Shown here: positions 1-5,350 of the stretch, piece after piece
How the letters are laid out: every line of letters begins with the position of its first letter
Numbering within the stretch: position 1 is the first letter of the stretch
Assembly (NCBI GenBank): GCA_013289785.1
Contig: JABCZE010000142.1
Location: forward strand, 1-5,350
Length of the DNA: 5,350 nucleotides
Reading direction: 5' to 3'
From: Vulcanimicrobiota bacterium
GTDB lineage: Bacteria; Vulcanimicrobiota; Vulcanimicrobiia; Vulcanimicrobiales; Vulcanimicrobiaceae
Position numbers and translations under genes: made by a program
Notes under the pieces: generated by a model
Databases searched by the model: none
What the model was told of the DNA's origin: nothing
The model's input: the letters and a program-made list of their open reading frames with translations, nothing else

Positions 1-974
1 ACGCGACGCTCCTGCGCGCTCTCGGGGACCATATACCACGCGCCGGAGTGGGCGAAGACATATGGGTAGGAAAGGTGCGAGGACGAGCGCATGACAACTC
101 GCTCCTCCAGCACGTTGCCGCCGTCTTCCACCACCAGGCAGGTGATAAAGCCGGTTTGCGTCGTGCGATCCACTCGCTCTCCCAGGATGCAGCGTCGCTC
201 CGGCGGCCCGAACACGAACGGGTCAGCCAAGAACTCCGAGGAACGATCGCGCTCGCGCAACCAATCGATCTGCGGGCGATAGCTTTCCGAGAGAAAGCTT
301 CCCGGCGAGCCGCGAATGAGCCCCACGCTCCAGCGAGCATCGACAAAGAGATGAACGTAGACGTGTGCTATGAAGGCCCACGCGAGCCGCGCTAGCAGCG
401 CGAATGGTGAAACTCGAGGAGCGTCGCGGCACCCTGGGGCCCGGGGGCTCTCCGGCAGCCTTCCCAACGCTAAGCGCACGTTCAGCGCGAGCGCCGGCCA
501 CCGGCTACATTCCTCGAGCGCAACTTCCATCGAGCGCGCATAGCTGTAAAGCGACTTGAAGGTGCCGCATCGCACCGCCGCAGACGACGCTCCGTTCCAA
601 GAACGCAACTCGATCGTAAACGTCGGCGAACCGGCGCAGATCTCTCGCGCGCCCGGCAAGTCTCCCAACGCGCCGCCATCGCCGTCGCAGAAAAACCAAT
701 ACGGCGCGCGCCCAAGCGGCGCCGGATTGGCTACCACGTTCGTCCGCAGGTCCACCACGAGATCGCACGGCGCGCTCGAAGATCCGTTCGTCGAGATCGG
801 CGCCGCGCGGAGCGCTTTCCCGCCGAGAAGCCGTCTTAAGCTCCGGAAGCGTTCGCGCCCGACGTCGCTGCCGACTTCGCAAACCTCGACGGCGTTCCCG
901 TTTTTTAGCAGATCGATGCATTTGAGCTTCCAGTTCGGTATCTGCGGAGCGTCGACCAGGATCTTGCAGTTCAT
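1..974 (-). CDS. GINT1-N-like / degenerate formyltransferase-like glycan protein, C-terminus cut by window edge
   Basis: The frame from the ATG at 974-972 stays open for 324 codons to the left edge, so the 3' part is missing. The ATG overlaps the dehydrogenase TGA as ATGA (971-974), which fixes the start. Residues 1-10 (MNCKILVDAP) form a beta strand followed by QIPNW. Residues 70-76 (CDLVVDL), 91-95 (PYWFF) and 110-125 (an E-x-C-x-G-S-P-T-F-T segment) resemble the formyltransferase-like half found in some bacterial members of this family, but the HPSxLP signature of active formyltransferases is absent. From about 210 the motifs change: RWSVGLIR (214-221), FLADPFVFG (248-256), VLEERV (288-293), HLSYPYVF (300-307) and YMVPES (314-319). 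From memory these match the propeller-like domain found at the N-terminus of plant glucosamine inositolphosphorylceramide transferase and in bacterial polysaccharide loci. Activity is unknown; a role in assembling or decorating the glycan is inferred from the operon. The coding call is strong and the family call moderate. Confidence 0.82.
   Translation of the reverse strand, partial: MNCKILVDAPQIPNWKLKCIDLLKNGNAVEVCEVGSDVGRERFRSLRRLLGGKALRAAPISTNGSSSAPCDLVVDLRTNVVANPAPLGRAPYWFFCDGDGGALGDLPGAREICAGSPTFTIELRSWNGASSAAVRCGTFKSLYSYARSMEVALEECSRWPALALNVRLALGRLPESPRAPGCRDAPRVSPFALLARLAWAFIAHVYVHLFVDARWSVGLIRGSPGSFLSESYRPQIDWLRERDRSSEFLADPFVFGPPERRCILGERVDRTTQTGFITCLVVEDGGNVLEERVVMRSSSHLSYPYVFAHSGAWYMVPESAQERR
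971..974 (-). other. ATGA stop/start overlap, dehydrogenase to left-edge gene
   Basis: TGA of the dehydrogenase overlaps the ATG of the truncated gene. The bases before the ATG (AAGCAACTCCGC) show no Shine-Dalgarno. The junction supports the reality of the left-edge gene and its place in the operon. Confidence 0.85.
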
Positions 975-2263
975 GCGGAGTTGCTTTGCTGACGGACGGA
1001 CGCCTGCGGCAGCGCAAAGTGCGATCCGCGCCCCAAGCCGTAGACCCTGAAGCCGGCAGCCAACCAAGTCCGCTCCGGAAAGAAGTTGTGGCAATCGATC
1101 AACACGCGCGAGCGAACGATCGGCGCCACGGCAGCCGGGTCGATGTCGCGAAACGCATCGTGATCGACAGCTAACAGGATAGCATCGCTGTCTTCGACCG
1201 CTTGTCCAACGCTGCGAGCCGCATGGGGCAGACGCGCGAGCGGGTCGTACACCGACGTGCGAAATCCCCGCTCGTCCAAAAGATCGCGGATACGCCGCGC
1301 CGGGCTTTCCCGTACATCGTCGACGTTAGCCTTATAGCTGGCGCCCAGAATCGCCACCTTTCGCTTGCCGTCGCCCTCGCCCACAAGACTGACGACGCGG
1401 CGCACTATGAGGTTCGGCATGCGCTCGTTGATCCGGCGAGACGCCTGGATCAACTCGGTGGCAAAGGGATTCTGGTCGGCGAGGAAAAGCGGATCGACCG
1501 GTATGCAATGCCCGCCTACTCCAGGGCCGGGCTTCAGGATGTTCACCCGCGGATGATTGTTGGCAAGCGCGATCGCCTGCCATACGTCGATGTCGATTTC
1601 TTCACAGAAAAGCGCGAGCTCGTTCGCGAAAGCGATGTTGACGTCGCGATACGTGTTCTCAATTACCTTGACGAACTCGGCCGTACGCAGGTCGGTGAGG
1701 TGGATGTCTCCGCTCACGAAGGCAGCGTAGAGTTCCCTCGTTTTCTCCGCATCCTCGCGAGTTCGGCCGCCAACGATTCGATCGTTCTCCCGAAGCTCGC
1801 GCACGACGTCTCCGGGAAGGATGCGTTCGGGAGCGTGCGAGACGTGCACGTTGAGGAAGCCCTTTCCCGCCGCCCGAAGCGCTTGACGAACGACTCGCTC
1901 TGTAGTGCCCGGAGGAACGGTCGATTCCAGGACGATCAGTTGGCCGGACGACACCACTGCTGCGACCCCGGCGAGGGCTGTTTCGACGTGCCGCATGTCC
2001 GGCCGGCCGCCGGCCGTCGGCGTTGGTACGCAGACGATATATGCATCCGCAGACTCGACGCAGTCGCAGACGACGAAACGTTCGTCCCGAAACGCCGAGG
2101 CAAGCAGTCCTGCCACATCGTCGGACACGATCGCACGGCCGGCGCGCAGCGCTTCGCGGAGGACAGCATCGGTGTCGTACGCCAGCACCGTGTGCCCTGC
2201 GCTGGCCGCCAGCGCCGCGGTTGGAAGGCCGACGTAACCCAGCCCGATCACGCAAACGTTCAC
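971..2263 (-). CDS. wecC: UDP-N-acetyl-D-mannosamine dehydrogenase-like nucleotide-sugar dehydrogenase
   Basis: A 430-residue cytosolic enzyme of the UDP-glucose/UDP-ManNAc dehydrogenase family, which oxidises the C6 hydroxyl of a UDP-sugar to the carboxylate using two NAD+. The Rossmann motif GLGYVGLPTA (7-16) is at the very N-terminus, followed by VCVPTP (77-82), ESTVPPGTT (113-121) and APERILPGD (144-152). TAEFVK (194-199) holds the expected catalytic lysine K199, and ENTYRDVNIAFANEL (202-216) follows. HPRVNILKPGPGVGGHC (237-253) ends in the nucleophile C253. GASYKANVDDVRESPA (307-322) opens the C-terminal UDP-binding domain. The ERILPG, RDVNIAFANEL and HPRVNI wording favours the WecC branch (UDP-ManNAc to UDP-ManNAcA) over UDP-glucose dehydrogenase; other UDP-HexNAc dehydrogenases such as TviB or WbpA/WbpO types are the main alternative. 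Length is normal. The start is GTG at 2263, overlapping the glycosyltransferase TGA (GTGA) and lacking a Shine-Dalgarno sequence. No UDP-GlcNAc 2-epimerase is visible, so the substrate must come from genes outside the window. Confidence 0.93.
   Translation of the reverse strand: MNVCVIGLGYVGLPTAALAASAGHTVLAYDTDAVLREALRAGRAIVSDDVAGLLASAFRDERFVVCDCVESADAYIVCVPTPTAGGRPDMRHVETALAGVAAVVSSGQLIVLESTVPPGTTERVVRQALRAAGKGFLNVHVSHAPERILPGDVVRELRENDRIVGGRTREDAEKTRELYAAFVSGDIHLTDLRTAEFVKVIENTYRDVNIAFANELALFCEEIDIDVWQAIALANNHPRVNILKPGPGVGGHCIPVDPLFLADQNPFATELIQASRRINERMPNLIVRRVVSLVGEGDGKRKVAILGASYKANVDDVRESPARRIRDLLDERGFRTSVYDPLARLPHAARSVGQAVEDSDAILLAVDHDAFRDIDPAAVAPIVRSRVLIDCHNFFPERTWLAAGFRVYGLGRGSHFALPQASVRQQSNSA
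2260..2263 (-). other. GTGA stop/start overlap, GT4 to dehydrogenase
   Basis: The same tetranucleotide arrangement as at 3393-3396: TGA of the glycosyltransferase overlaps the GTG of the dehydrogenase. The upstream bases (GATCATACAATC) carry no purine-rich ribosome-binding site at normal spacing. Confidence 0.85.
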
Positions 2264-3396
2264 GATTGTATGATCAGCCCCGCTAAAGCCGGGCCCGTCT
2301 GCTCGATGTTGAAGTGCCGCGCGATATGGGTTCGGGCATTTCGCCCGAGGTCCGCACGCAACTCGGCGTTCGCCAGGCGTTCGATCGCACCGGCAAAGCC
2401 TTCCGTGTCACCCACCGCCACCACGAAGCCTGAGGTGCTGTCGAGGAGTTCGGGAATGCTGCCGGAGTTGGTTGCGATGCACGGTAGGCCCGCGGCCATC
2501 GCCTCGATCAATGCGACGGGTATCCCCTCCATGCGACCTCCCGCGGCGCTTCGACTTGCTAACACCGCGACGTCATATTCGCCGCATCGTAAACTCTCCA
2601 GCAACCGTGCGTGGTCGACGCGGCCACGCAAGAAGACGCGGCGCGTAAGCCCAAGCTCGCCAATCCGACGCTCCAACTGCTGACGGAGGGGACCGCAGCC
2701 GGCGATATCGCACCGATATTCGACGTTTCGTCGCGCCGCGATTCCAAGGGCCTCCAGCAGGTCGAGGTGCCCCTTTTGTTCGATCAAATTCGCCGCGCAG
2801 ATCAAGCGCAGGGGGCCGCTCGAGCGGCGCGGTTCGATTGCGGGGACGTTCACGCCAACGGGAACTCGCGCAACCTTGCGGCGATGCTTCACCCCGATCA
2901 GGGCGGCGAGATCGCGACTCCCACGGTCGGAGATCGTTCGGAGAAAGGCCGCCTTGGCGGCTTTGAGCTCGAGCAGATTTCGTTCGTAAATGTCCCAGCG
3001 ATGGGCGCTTGCGCTCCACGGAATTCCCGTCATTTGCGACGCGACAAGCGCGACGGTCGCGGGCGCGGACATCCAGTACGCATGAATATGGTCGACCTTT
3101 TCCAGTTCCACCGTGCGCGCCACGGCCAGTGCCCTCGGAAAGACCGCCAGGTTTTTCAGAAACACGCTAGGCCGATTCGCTCCGACGAAGAGCAGCTTTA
3201 CAACTCCGGCAAGTCGTGTGGGATGCAAGCAAATCGTGCGAAGTGCATCGATAACCGTCTTCCAGGAGAATAGCGACCCTCGCACCGGCACTACGATCAC
3301 TCGGTCGAAGTGCGGACGCAACCCGTTTAGTTCGGCTCCGAGAAACGTCTCGGCACCGAAGCGAGGAAAGCGTGACGAAATGATCGCGACGGTCAC
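2260..3396 (-). CDS. Family 4 glycosyltransferase (WcaL/colanic-acid type), GTG start
   Basis: A 378-residue GT-B, retaining family 4 glycosyltransferase that probably adds a sugar to the lipid-linked polysaccharide precursor at the cytoplasmic face of the membrane. The N-terminal acceptor domain begins with VAIISSRFPRFGAETF (3-18), like the short strand plus SETF motif of WcaL-type enzymes. It continues with HIHAYWMSAPATVAL (103-117) and SASAHRWDIY (128-137), close to the TAHxxDIY box of that group. The donor domain starts near 195 with LRLICAANLIEQKGH (196-210), where K208 is the usual phosphate-binding lysine. E290 and E298 form the EX7E motif in MEGIPVALIE, followed by AMAAGLPCIATNSGSIPELL. 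I chose GTG at 3396 because it overlaps the upstream TGA as GTGA and places the first beta strand at residue 2. An ATG at 3468 would add 24 residues lying entirely inside the upstream gene. No Shine-Dalgarno precedes the GTG, so coupled re-initiation is likely. Donor and acceptor sugars cannot be read from the sequence. Confidence 0.92.
   Translation of the reverse strand: MTVAIISSRFPRFGAETFLGAELNGLRPHFDRVIVVPVRGSLFSWKTVIDALRTICLHPTRLAGVVKLLFVGANRPSVFLKNLAVFPRALAVARTVELEKVDHIHAYWMSAPATVALVASQMTGIPWSASAHRWDIYERNLLELKAAKAAFLRTISDRGSRDLAALIGVKHRRKVARVPVGVNVPAIEPRRSSGPLRLICAANLIEQKGHLDLLEALGIAARRNVEYRCDIAGCGPLRQQLERRIGELGLTRRVFLRGRVDHARLLESLRCGEYDVAVLASRSAAGGRMEGIPVALIEAMAAGLPCIATNSGSIPELLDSTSGFVVAVGDTEGFAGAIERLANAELRADLGRNARTHIARHFNIEQTGPALAGLIIQS
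3393..3396 (-). other. GTGA stop/start overlap, sugar transferase to GT4
   Basis: The plus strand reads TCAC, giving GTGA on the coding strand: TGA ends the sugar transferase and GTG starts the glycosyltransferase. The preceding bases (GCATCGAATTGCCGC) contain no Shine-Dalgarno, so translation of the second gene probably depends on termination of the first. Confidence 0.8.
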
Positions 3397-4820
3397 GCGG
3401 CAATTCGATGCAGCAAGAACTCGCACCCCGTCTTGAAGAGTATTGAGAGATCCATCATCGGCGACCAATGCTCGATATAGAAGAGGTCGTATTCTAGGCG
3501 CTGACCGATCGCAGTTAGGTCGACGTCTCGGTTCATGTAAACGTGCGACAGCCCCGTGATTCCGGGTCGAACGAGGTGTCGTTCGTCGTAGCGATCGACT
3601 GCGTCTCTGAAACGCTCGACGAAGACCGGGCGTTCGGGCCTCGGGCCGACGATCGACATCTGGCCGCGCAGCACGTTAAATATCTGCGGCAACTCGTCCA
3701 GGCTGGTGCGTCGCAAGAACTTCCCAACGTTGGTAACCCGACTGTCCTTCGGTTTCGCCCAGACCGCTCCGGTCGTCCGTTCGGCGTCCTGCCGCATCGA
3801 GCGAAACTTCAGCATGTTGAAAACCGAGCCGTCTTGCCCCACGCGTTCCTGCGAAAAGAGAACTGGGCCGCCGGATTCCAAATAGATCGCAATCGCCGCC
3901 ACCAGCATTACCGGCCAGAAGATCGCAAGACCCAAGAGCGCCAGGCTCAAGTCGATGATGCCTTTGTACACGTCGGCGCTCGGATGACATCCAGGCGGCA
4001 AAACCGGAACGAGCACCGGCTCCCCTCCCAAGTGCTCGATCTCAAACTCTCCGCTGCCCGATAGTATTTCGCGAGAAGCAAATGCGATTTGCACGCGTTG
4101 GCGGGCCGCTGCAGCGATCAGTAGCTTAAGAACCTTGCGTTCGGGAACCCGCATAAAAACTAAGCGATCCGCTCCCCATTGCCGTGCCGACCACAGCCAG
4201 CGGTCGTAGCGAGCCTTGGTCACCTCGCCTCGCCCATACGCATCGTCGGGCCACCCTGGGGCCGGAATTAGAAGCGTTTCTACACCCCGGGCGAACCCCA
4301 CGCGGTTCTCCGCTGCCTGAACCTCATGCGGATCGCCCAAGAAAGCCACGCGCGGCCGAAGTTGGCCCTTGCGGTCGTACTGCCGGCGGAGCGCCGCACG
4401 AAACGTACCGATCACCAGCACGTTAATCGGGATCGTTGCGAGCAACAGCAGACGCGACGTAGATATCTGAGGAAGTAGCGTATATAAAATCAACTGAGGC
4501 GCTATGGCGAGCGTTGAAACTGCCGCAACCCAATAGTACTCGTCGTGCCACGATACGGCGAAAGATCGGCGATAGAATCCGGCGAAGGCAAACACCGCAA
4601 GCCAAATCGAGCCCGAAGCAACCGTGGACTCGAGCGCAGCAACCGGTTCGATGGCACGGTGACCGACGCGCTCCAGAATCGCGACCGCGATAAAGGAAGA
4701 CACCACGAGCATAACGACATCGCCGGCCAATAGATGAGCCGCCAGGCGCGCTGGATATCGAATTAGTCTCTGCAGCGGCGCGGCGTTTTTGACGAGCGCC
4801 CTACCGACGACTCCTTGCAT
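3393..4820 (-). CDS. Polyprenyl-phosphate sugar-1-phosphate transferase (WbaP/WcaJ-type, priming enzyme)
   Basis: A 475-residue integral membrane enzyme that starts glycan assembly by moving a hexose- or HexNAc-1-phosphate from a UDP-sugar to undecaprenyl phosphate. The N-terminal third has four likely membrane segments (about 27-50, 68-84, 97-117, 124-142), then a soluble CoA-binding-like domain beginning VAFLGDP (158-164). The C-terminal bacterial sugar transferase domain starts at KGIIDLSLAL (286-295) with the hydrophobic re-entrant helix (about 289-313) and its FWP (301-303). It continues with FSQERVGQDG (322-331), FNMLKFRSM (334-342), RRTSLDELPQ (370-379) with the catalytic Asp-Glu pair D375/E376, MSIVGPRPERP (388-398) and RPGITGL (418-424). 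Length and architecture match full-length WbaP/WcaJ-type proteins, not the short PglC form. The start ATG is fixed by an in-frame TGA at 4826-4824, only two codons upstream. This is the first gene of the biosynthetic set; its TGA overlaps the next GTG. Sugar specificity (Gal, Glc, GlcNAc or other) is not predictable here. Confidence 0.95.
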   Translation of the reverse strand: MQGVVGRALVKNAAPLQRLIRYPARLAAHLLAGDVVMLVVSSFIAVAILERVGHRAIEPVAALESTVASGSIWLAVFAFAGFYRRSFAVSWHDEYYWVAAVSTLAIAPQLILYTLLPQISTSRLLLLATIPINVLVIGTFRAALRRQYDRKGQLRPRVAFLGDPHEVQAAENRVGFARGVETLLIPAPGWPDDAYGRGEVTKARYDRWLWSARQWGADRLVFMRVPERKVLKLLIAAAARQRVQIAFASREILSGSGEFEIEHLGGEPVLVPVLPPGCHPSADVYKGIIDLSLALLGLAIFWPVMLVAAIAIYLESGGPVLFSQERVGQDGSVFNMLKFRSMRQDAERTTGAVWAKPKDSRVTNVGKFLRRTSLDELPQIFNVLRGQMSIVGPRPERPVFVERFRDAVDRYDERHLVRPGITGLSHVYMNRDVDLTAIGQRLEYDLFYIEHWSPMMDLSILFKTGCEFLLHRIAA

Positions 4821-4826
4821 CCCTCA

Positions 4827-4856
4827 ATGATAGGGCAGCAAAGACCTTCGCTTAAA
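4827..4856 (-). promoter_or_regulatory. Possible promoter of the polysaccharide operon, perhaps leaderless
   Basis: On the minus strand TATCAT (4832-4827) matches the TATAAT -10 consensus at five of six positions. It ends six bases before the ATG at 4820, so transcription could begin at or beside the A of the start codon. A weak -35-like TTTAAG (4856-4851, three of six matches) lies 18 bases upstream. A GAGGG abuts the ATG (4825-4821), too close to act as a normal Shine-Dalgarno, which also fits a leaderless start. AT-rich hexamers of this quality arise by chance, so this is tentative. Confidence 0.35.
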
Positions 4857-4880
4857 GTGCCGCTAGAACCGCTTTTAAAC
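4849..4880. repeat. Cluster of three CGCT-led, AT-rich short repeats
   Basis: On the plus strand CGCTTAAAG (4849-4857), CGCTAGAAC (4861-4869) and CGCTTTTAAAC (4870-4880) follow one another with offsets of 12 and 9 bases. The first and third share CGCTT and TAAA. They sit about 30-60 bases upstream of the sugar transferase ATG, where activator or operator sites would be expected. Irregular spacing and short length make chance similarity possible. Confidence 0.3.
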
Positions 4881-4885
4881 GAGGT

Positions 4886-4907
4886 TGTGCCCGGCCCTTA
4901 TGGCACA
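4886..4907. repeat. Inverted repeat TGTGCC-N10-GGCACA
   Basis: Perfect 6-base arms (4886-4891 and 4902-4907) separated by ten bases, beginning 20 bases after the regulator stop codon. An overlapping pair GGCCC (4893-4897) / GGGCC (4910-4914) could form a competing stem. No T-run follows on the minus strand, so an intrinsic terminator is not convincing. The 22-base symmetric span is compatible with a dimeric regulator site. Confidence 0.35.
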
Positions 4908-4926
4908 TTGGGCCCATCGGACCAGG

Positions 4927-5350
4927 CTACGCGAGGCCGCTGCGTATGGCGTAAACGACTACTTGAGTGCGTGCAGTTACGTTGAGCTTTGCAAAGATGT
5001 GAGATATATGGTTCTTGACCGTCTTATCCGACAATCCAAGGCGGCGGCTGATTTCTCGATTCGATAACCCAGCTGCGATCAAGCGGACGATATCGCCTTC
5101 GCGACGTGAAAGCTCGTTAGGCTCGCGGCGCCCGATTCCAGCGTGCTTGCGCAGAATCAGGCCAACCAATCTCGGATCGACGTAAAGGCTCCCCGCGCTC
5201 ATCGTCTTGACGGCCGCGACGAGCTCCTCGGGGAGAATATCCTTCACGATATACCCATCGGCGCCGGCAGAGAAGGCTCTTTGCATGACCTCCGCGCTCA
5301 GATGTTCCGACAGCACGCCAATCCTCGCGCGGGGACAGCTCAAACGGCAG
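4927..5350 (-). CDS. NarL/FixJ-family response regulator with LuxR-type HTH, N-terminus cut by window edge
   Basis: The last 140 residues of a two-component response regulator, ending at TAG (4929-4927); the frame is open to the right edge, so the phosphorylated aspartate and start codon lie outside. The visible receiver part has VLSEH (the conserved Ser of strand 4), then AFSAGADGYIVKD, whose lysine (codon near 5244-5242) is the conserved receiver lysine, then EELVAAVKTM of the last helix. After a linker comes the LuxR DNA-binding domain: ELSRREGDIVRLIAAGLSN, REISRRLGLSDKTVKNHI and FAKLNVTART, all typical of the four-helix HTH. A TTG at 5343 could be read as a start, but it sits inside the receiver domain and the frame continues upstream. 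It lies 106 bases before the polysaccharide operon on the same strand, so it may regulate that operon or be read through into it. The partner kinase and signal are unknown. Confidence 0.93.
   Translation of the reverse strand, partial: CRLSCPRARIGVLSEHLSAEVMQRAFSAGADGYIVKDILPEELVAAVKTMSAGSLYVDPRLVGLILRKHAGIGRREPNELSRREGDIVRLIAAGLSNREISRRLGLSDKTVKNHISHIFAKLNVTARTQVVVYAIRSGLA

Larger units (their letters stand above)
4821..4926 (-). other. Intergenic control region between the regulator and the polysaccharide operon
   Basis: The only gene-free stretch, 106 bases. It is more AT-rich than the flanking genes near 4849-4880 and holds an inverted repeat (4886-4907), three CGCT-led repeats (4849-4880) and a possible -10 box (4832-4827). 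No small ORF with family features and no strong hairpin followed by a T-run was found, so there is no clear terminator for the regulator; read-through into the operon is possible. Confidence 0.6.

Noticed and set aside
505..1017. Minus-strand 170-codon frame starting inside the dehydrogenase.
   Set aside because: It overlaps the motif-bearing frame that starts at 974; its product is an Arg-rich low-information sequence, and it overlaps the dehydrogenase by 47 bases with no supporting start context.
556..1050. Plus-strand 164-codon frame over the left-edge gene.
   Set aside because: Shadow of the minus-strand gene; the product is Arg/Pro/Ser-rich with no motif, while the opposite strand carries the ordered family motifs.
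1202..2683. Long plus-strand open frame (493 codons) antisense to the dehydrogenase and glycosyltransferase.
   Set aside because: It spans two genes with clear catalytic motifs on the other strand, its protein is rich in Arg/Ala/Ser without family motifs, and long antisense frames are common in GC-rich DNA.
3397..3468. 24-codon N-terminal extension of the glycosyltransferase from an ATG at 3468.
   Set aside because: It would lie wholly inside the sugar transferase gene and precede the first Rossmann-like strand; the GTG at 3396 in a GTGA overlap repeats the pattern of the next junction.
4885..4915. Intrinsic terminator for the response regulator.
   Set aside because: Short stems (TGTGCC/GGCACA or GGCCC/GGGCC) can form, but no T-run follows on the minus strand and the two stems compete.
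4885..5067. Plus-strand 60-codon frame (4885-5067) as a small divergent gene.
   Set aside because: Most of it is antisense to the LuxR helix-turn-helix region; there is no ribosome-binding site or recognisable feature.

Overview
The window looks like part of an extracellular- or capsular-polysaccharide (or O-antigen) biosynthesis locus from a GC-rich bacterium. All five genes I can support lie on the minus strand, so biological order runs from high to low coordinates. GC content is high (about 60% judged by eye), several starts are GTG and Shine-Dalgarno sequences are nearly absent. The phylum cannot be fixed from this sequence. An environmental high-GC lineage that uses leaderless or SD-independent starts would fit, but that is inference.

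Layout from the right edge: (1) 5350-4927, the C-terminal part of a NarL/FixJ-type response regulator with a LuxR helix-turn-helix; its N-terminus lies outside the window. (2) 4926-4821, a 106-base gap holding a possible promoter with its -10 element six bases before the next ATG, a cluster of CGCT-led AT-rich repeats and a short inverted repeat. (3) 4820-3393, a membrane-anchored polyprenyl-phosphate sugar-1-phosphate transferase of the WbaP/WcaJ type. (4) 3396-2260, a family 4 glycosyltransferase. (5) 2263-971, a nucleotide-sugar dehydrogenase closest to UDP-N-acetylmannosamine dehydrogenase (WecC). (6) 974-1, the first 324 codons of a large protein whose C-terminal visible part carries motifs I associate with the N-terminal propeller-like domain of glucosamine inositolphosphorylceramide transferase (GINT1)-like proteins. 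It runs off the left edge without a stop.

The four biosynthetic genes are joined by 4-base stop/start overlaps (GTGA, GTGA, ATGA), so they almost certainly form one translationally coupled operon. A consistent reading is that the sugar transferase loads the first sugar phosphate onto undecaprenyl phosphate at the inner face of the membrane, the GT4 enzyme extends the lipid-linked glycan, the dehydrogenase supplies an acidic sugar nucleotide (probably UDP-ManNAcA), and the last, poorly characterised protein acts on or modifies the glycan. The response regulator upstream on the same strand may control the operon, but nothing in the sequence proves it. Flippase, polymerase, export genes and a UDP-GlcNAc 2-epimerase are not in view.

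No tRNA, rRNA, CRISPR array, insertion sequence or convincing terminator was seen. The most interesting item is the left-edge gene, an open frame continuing past the window boundary and belonging to a family with little known bacterial function.
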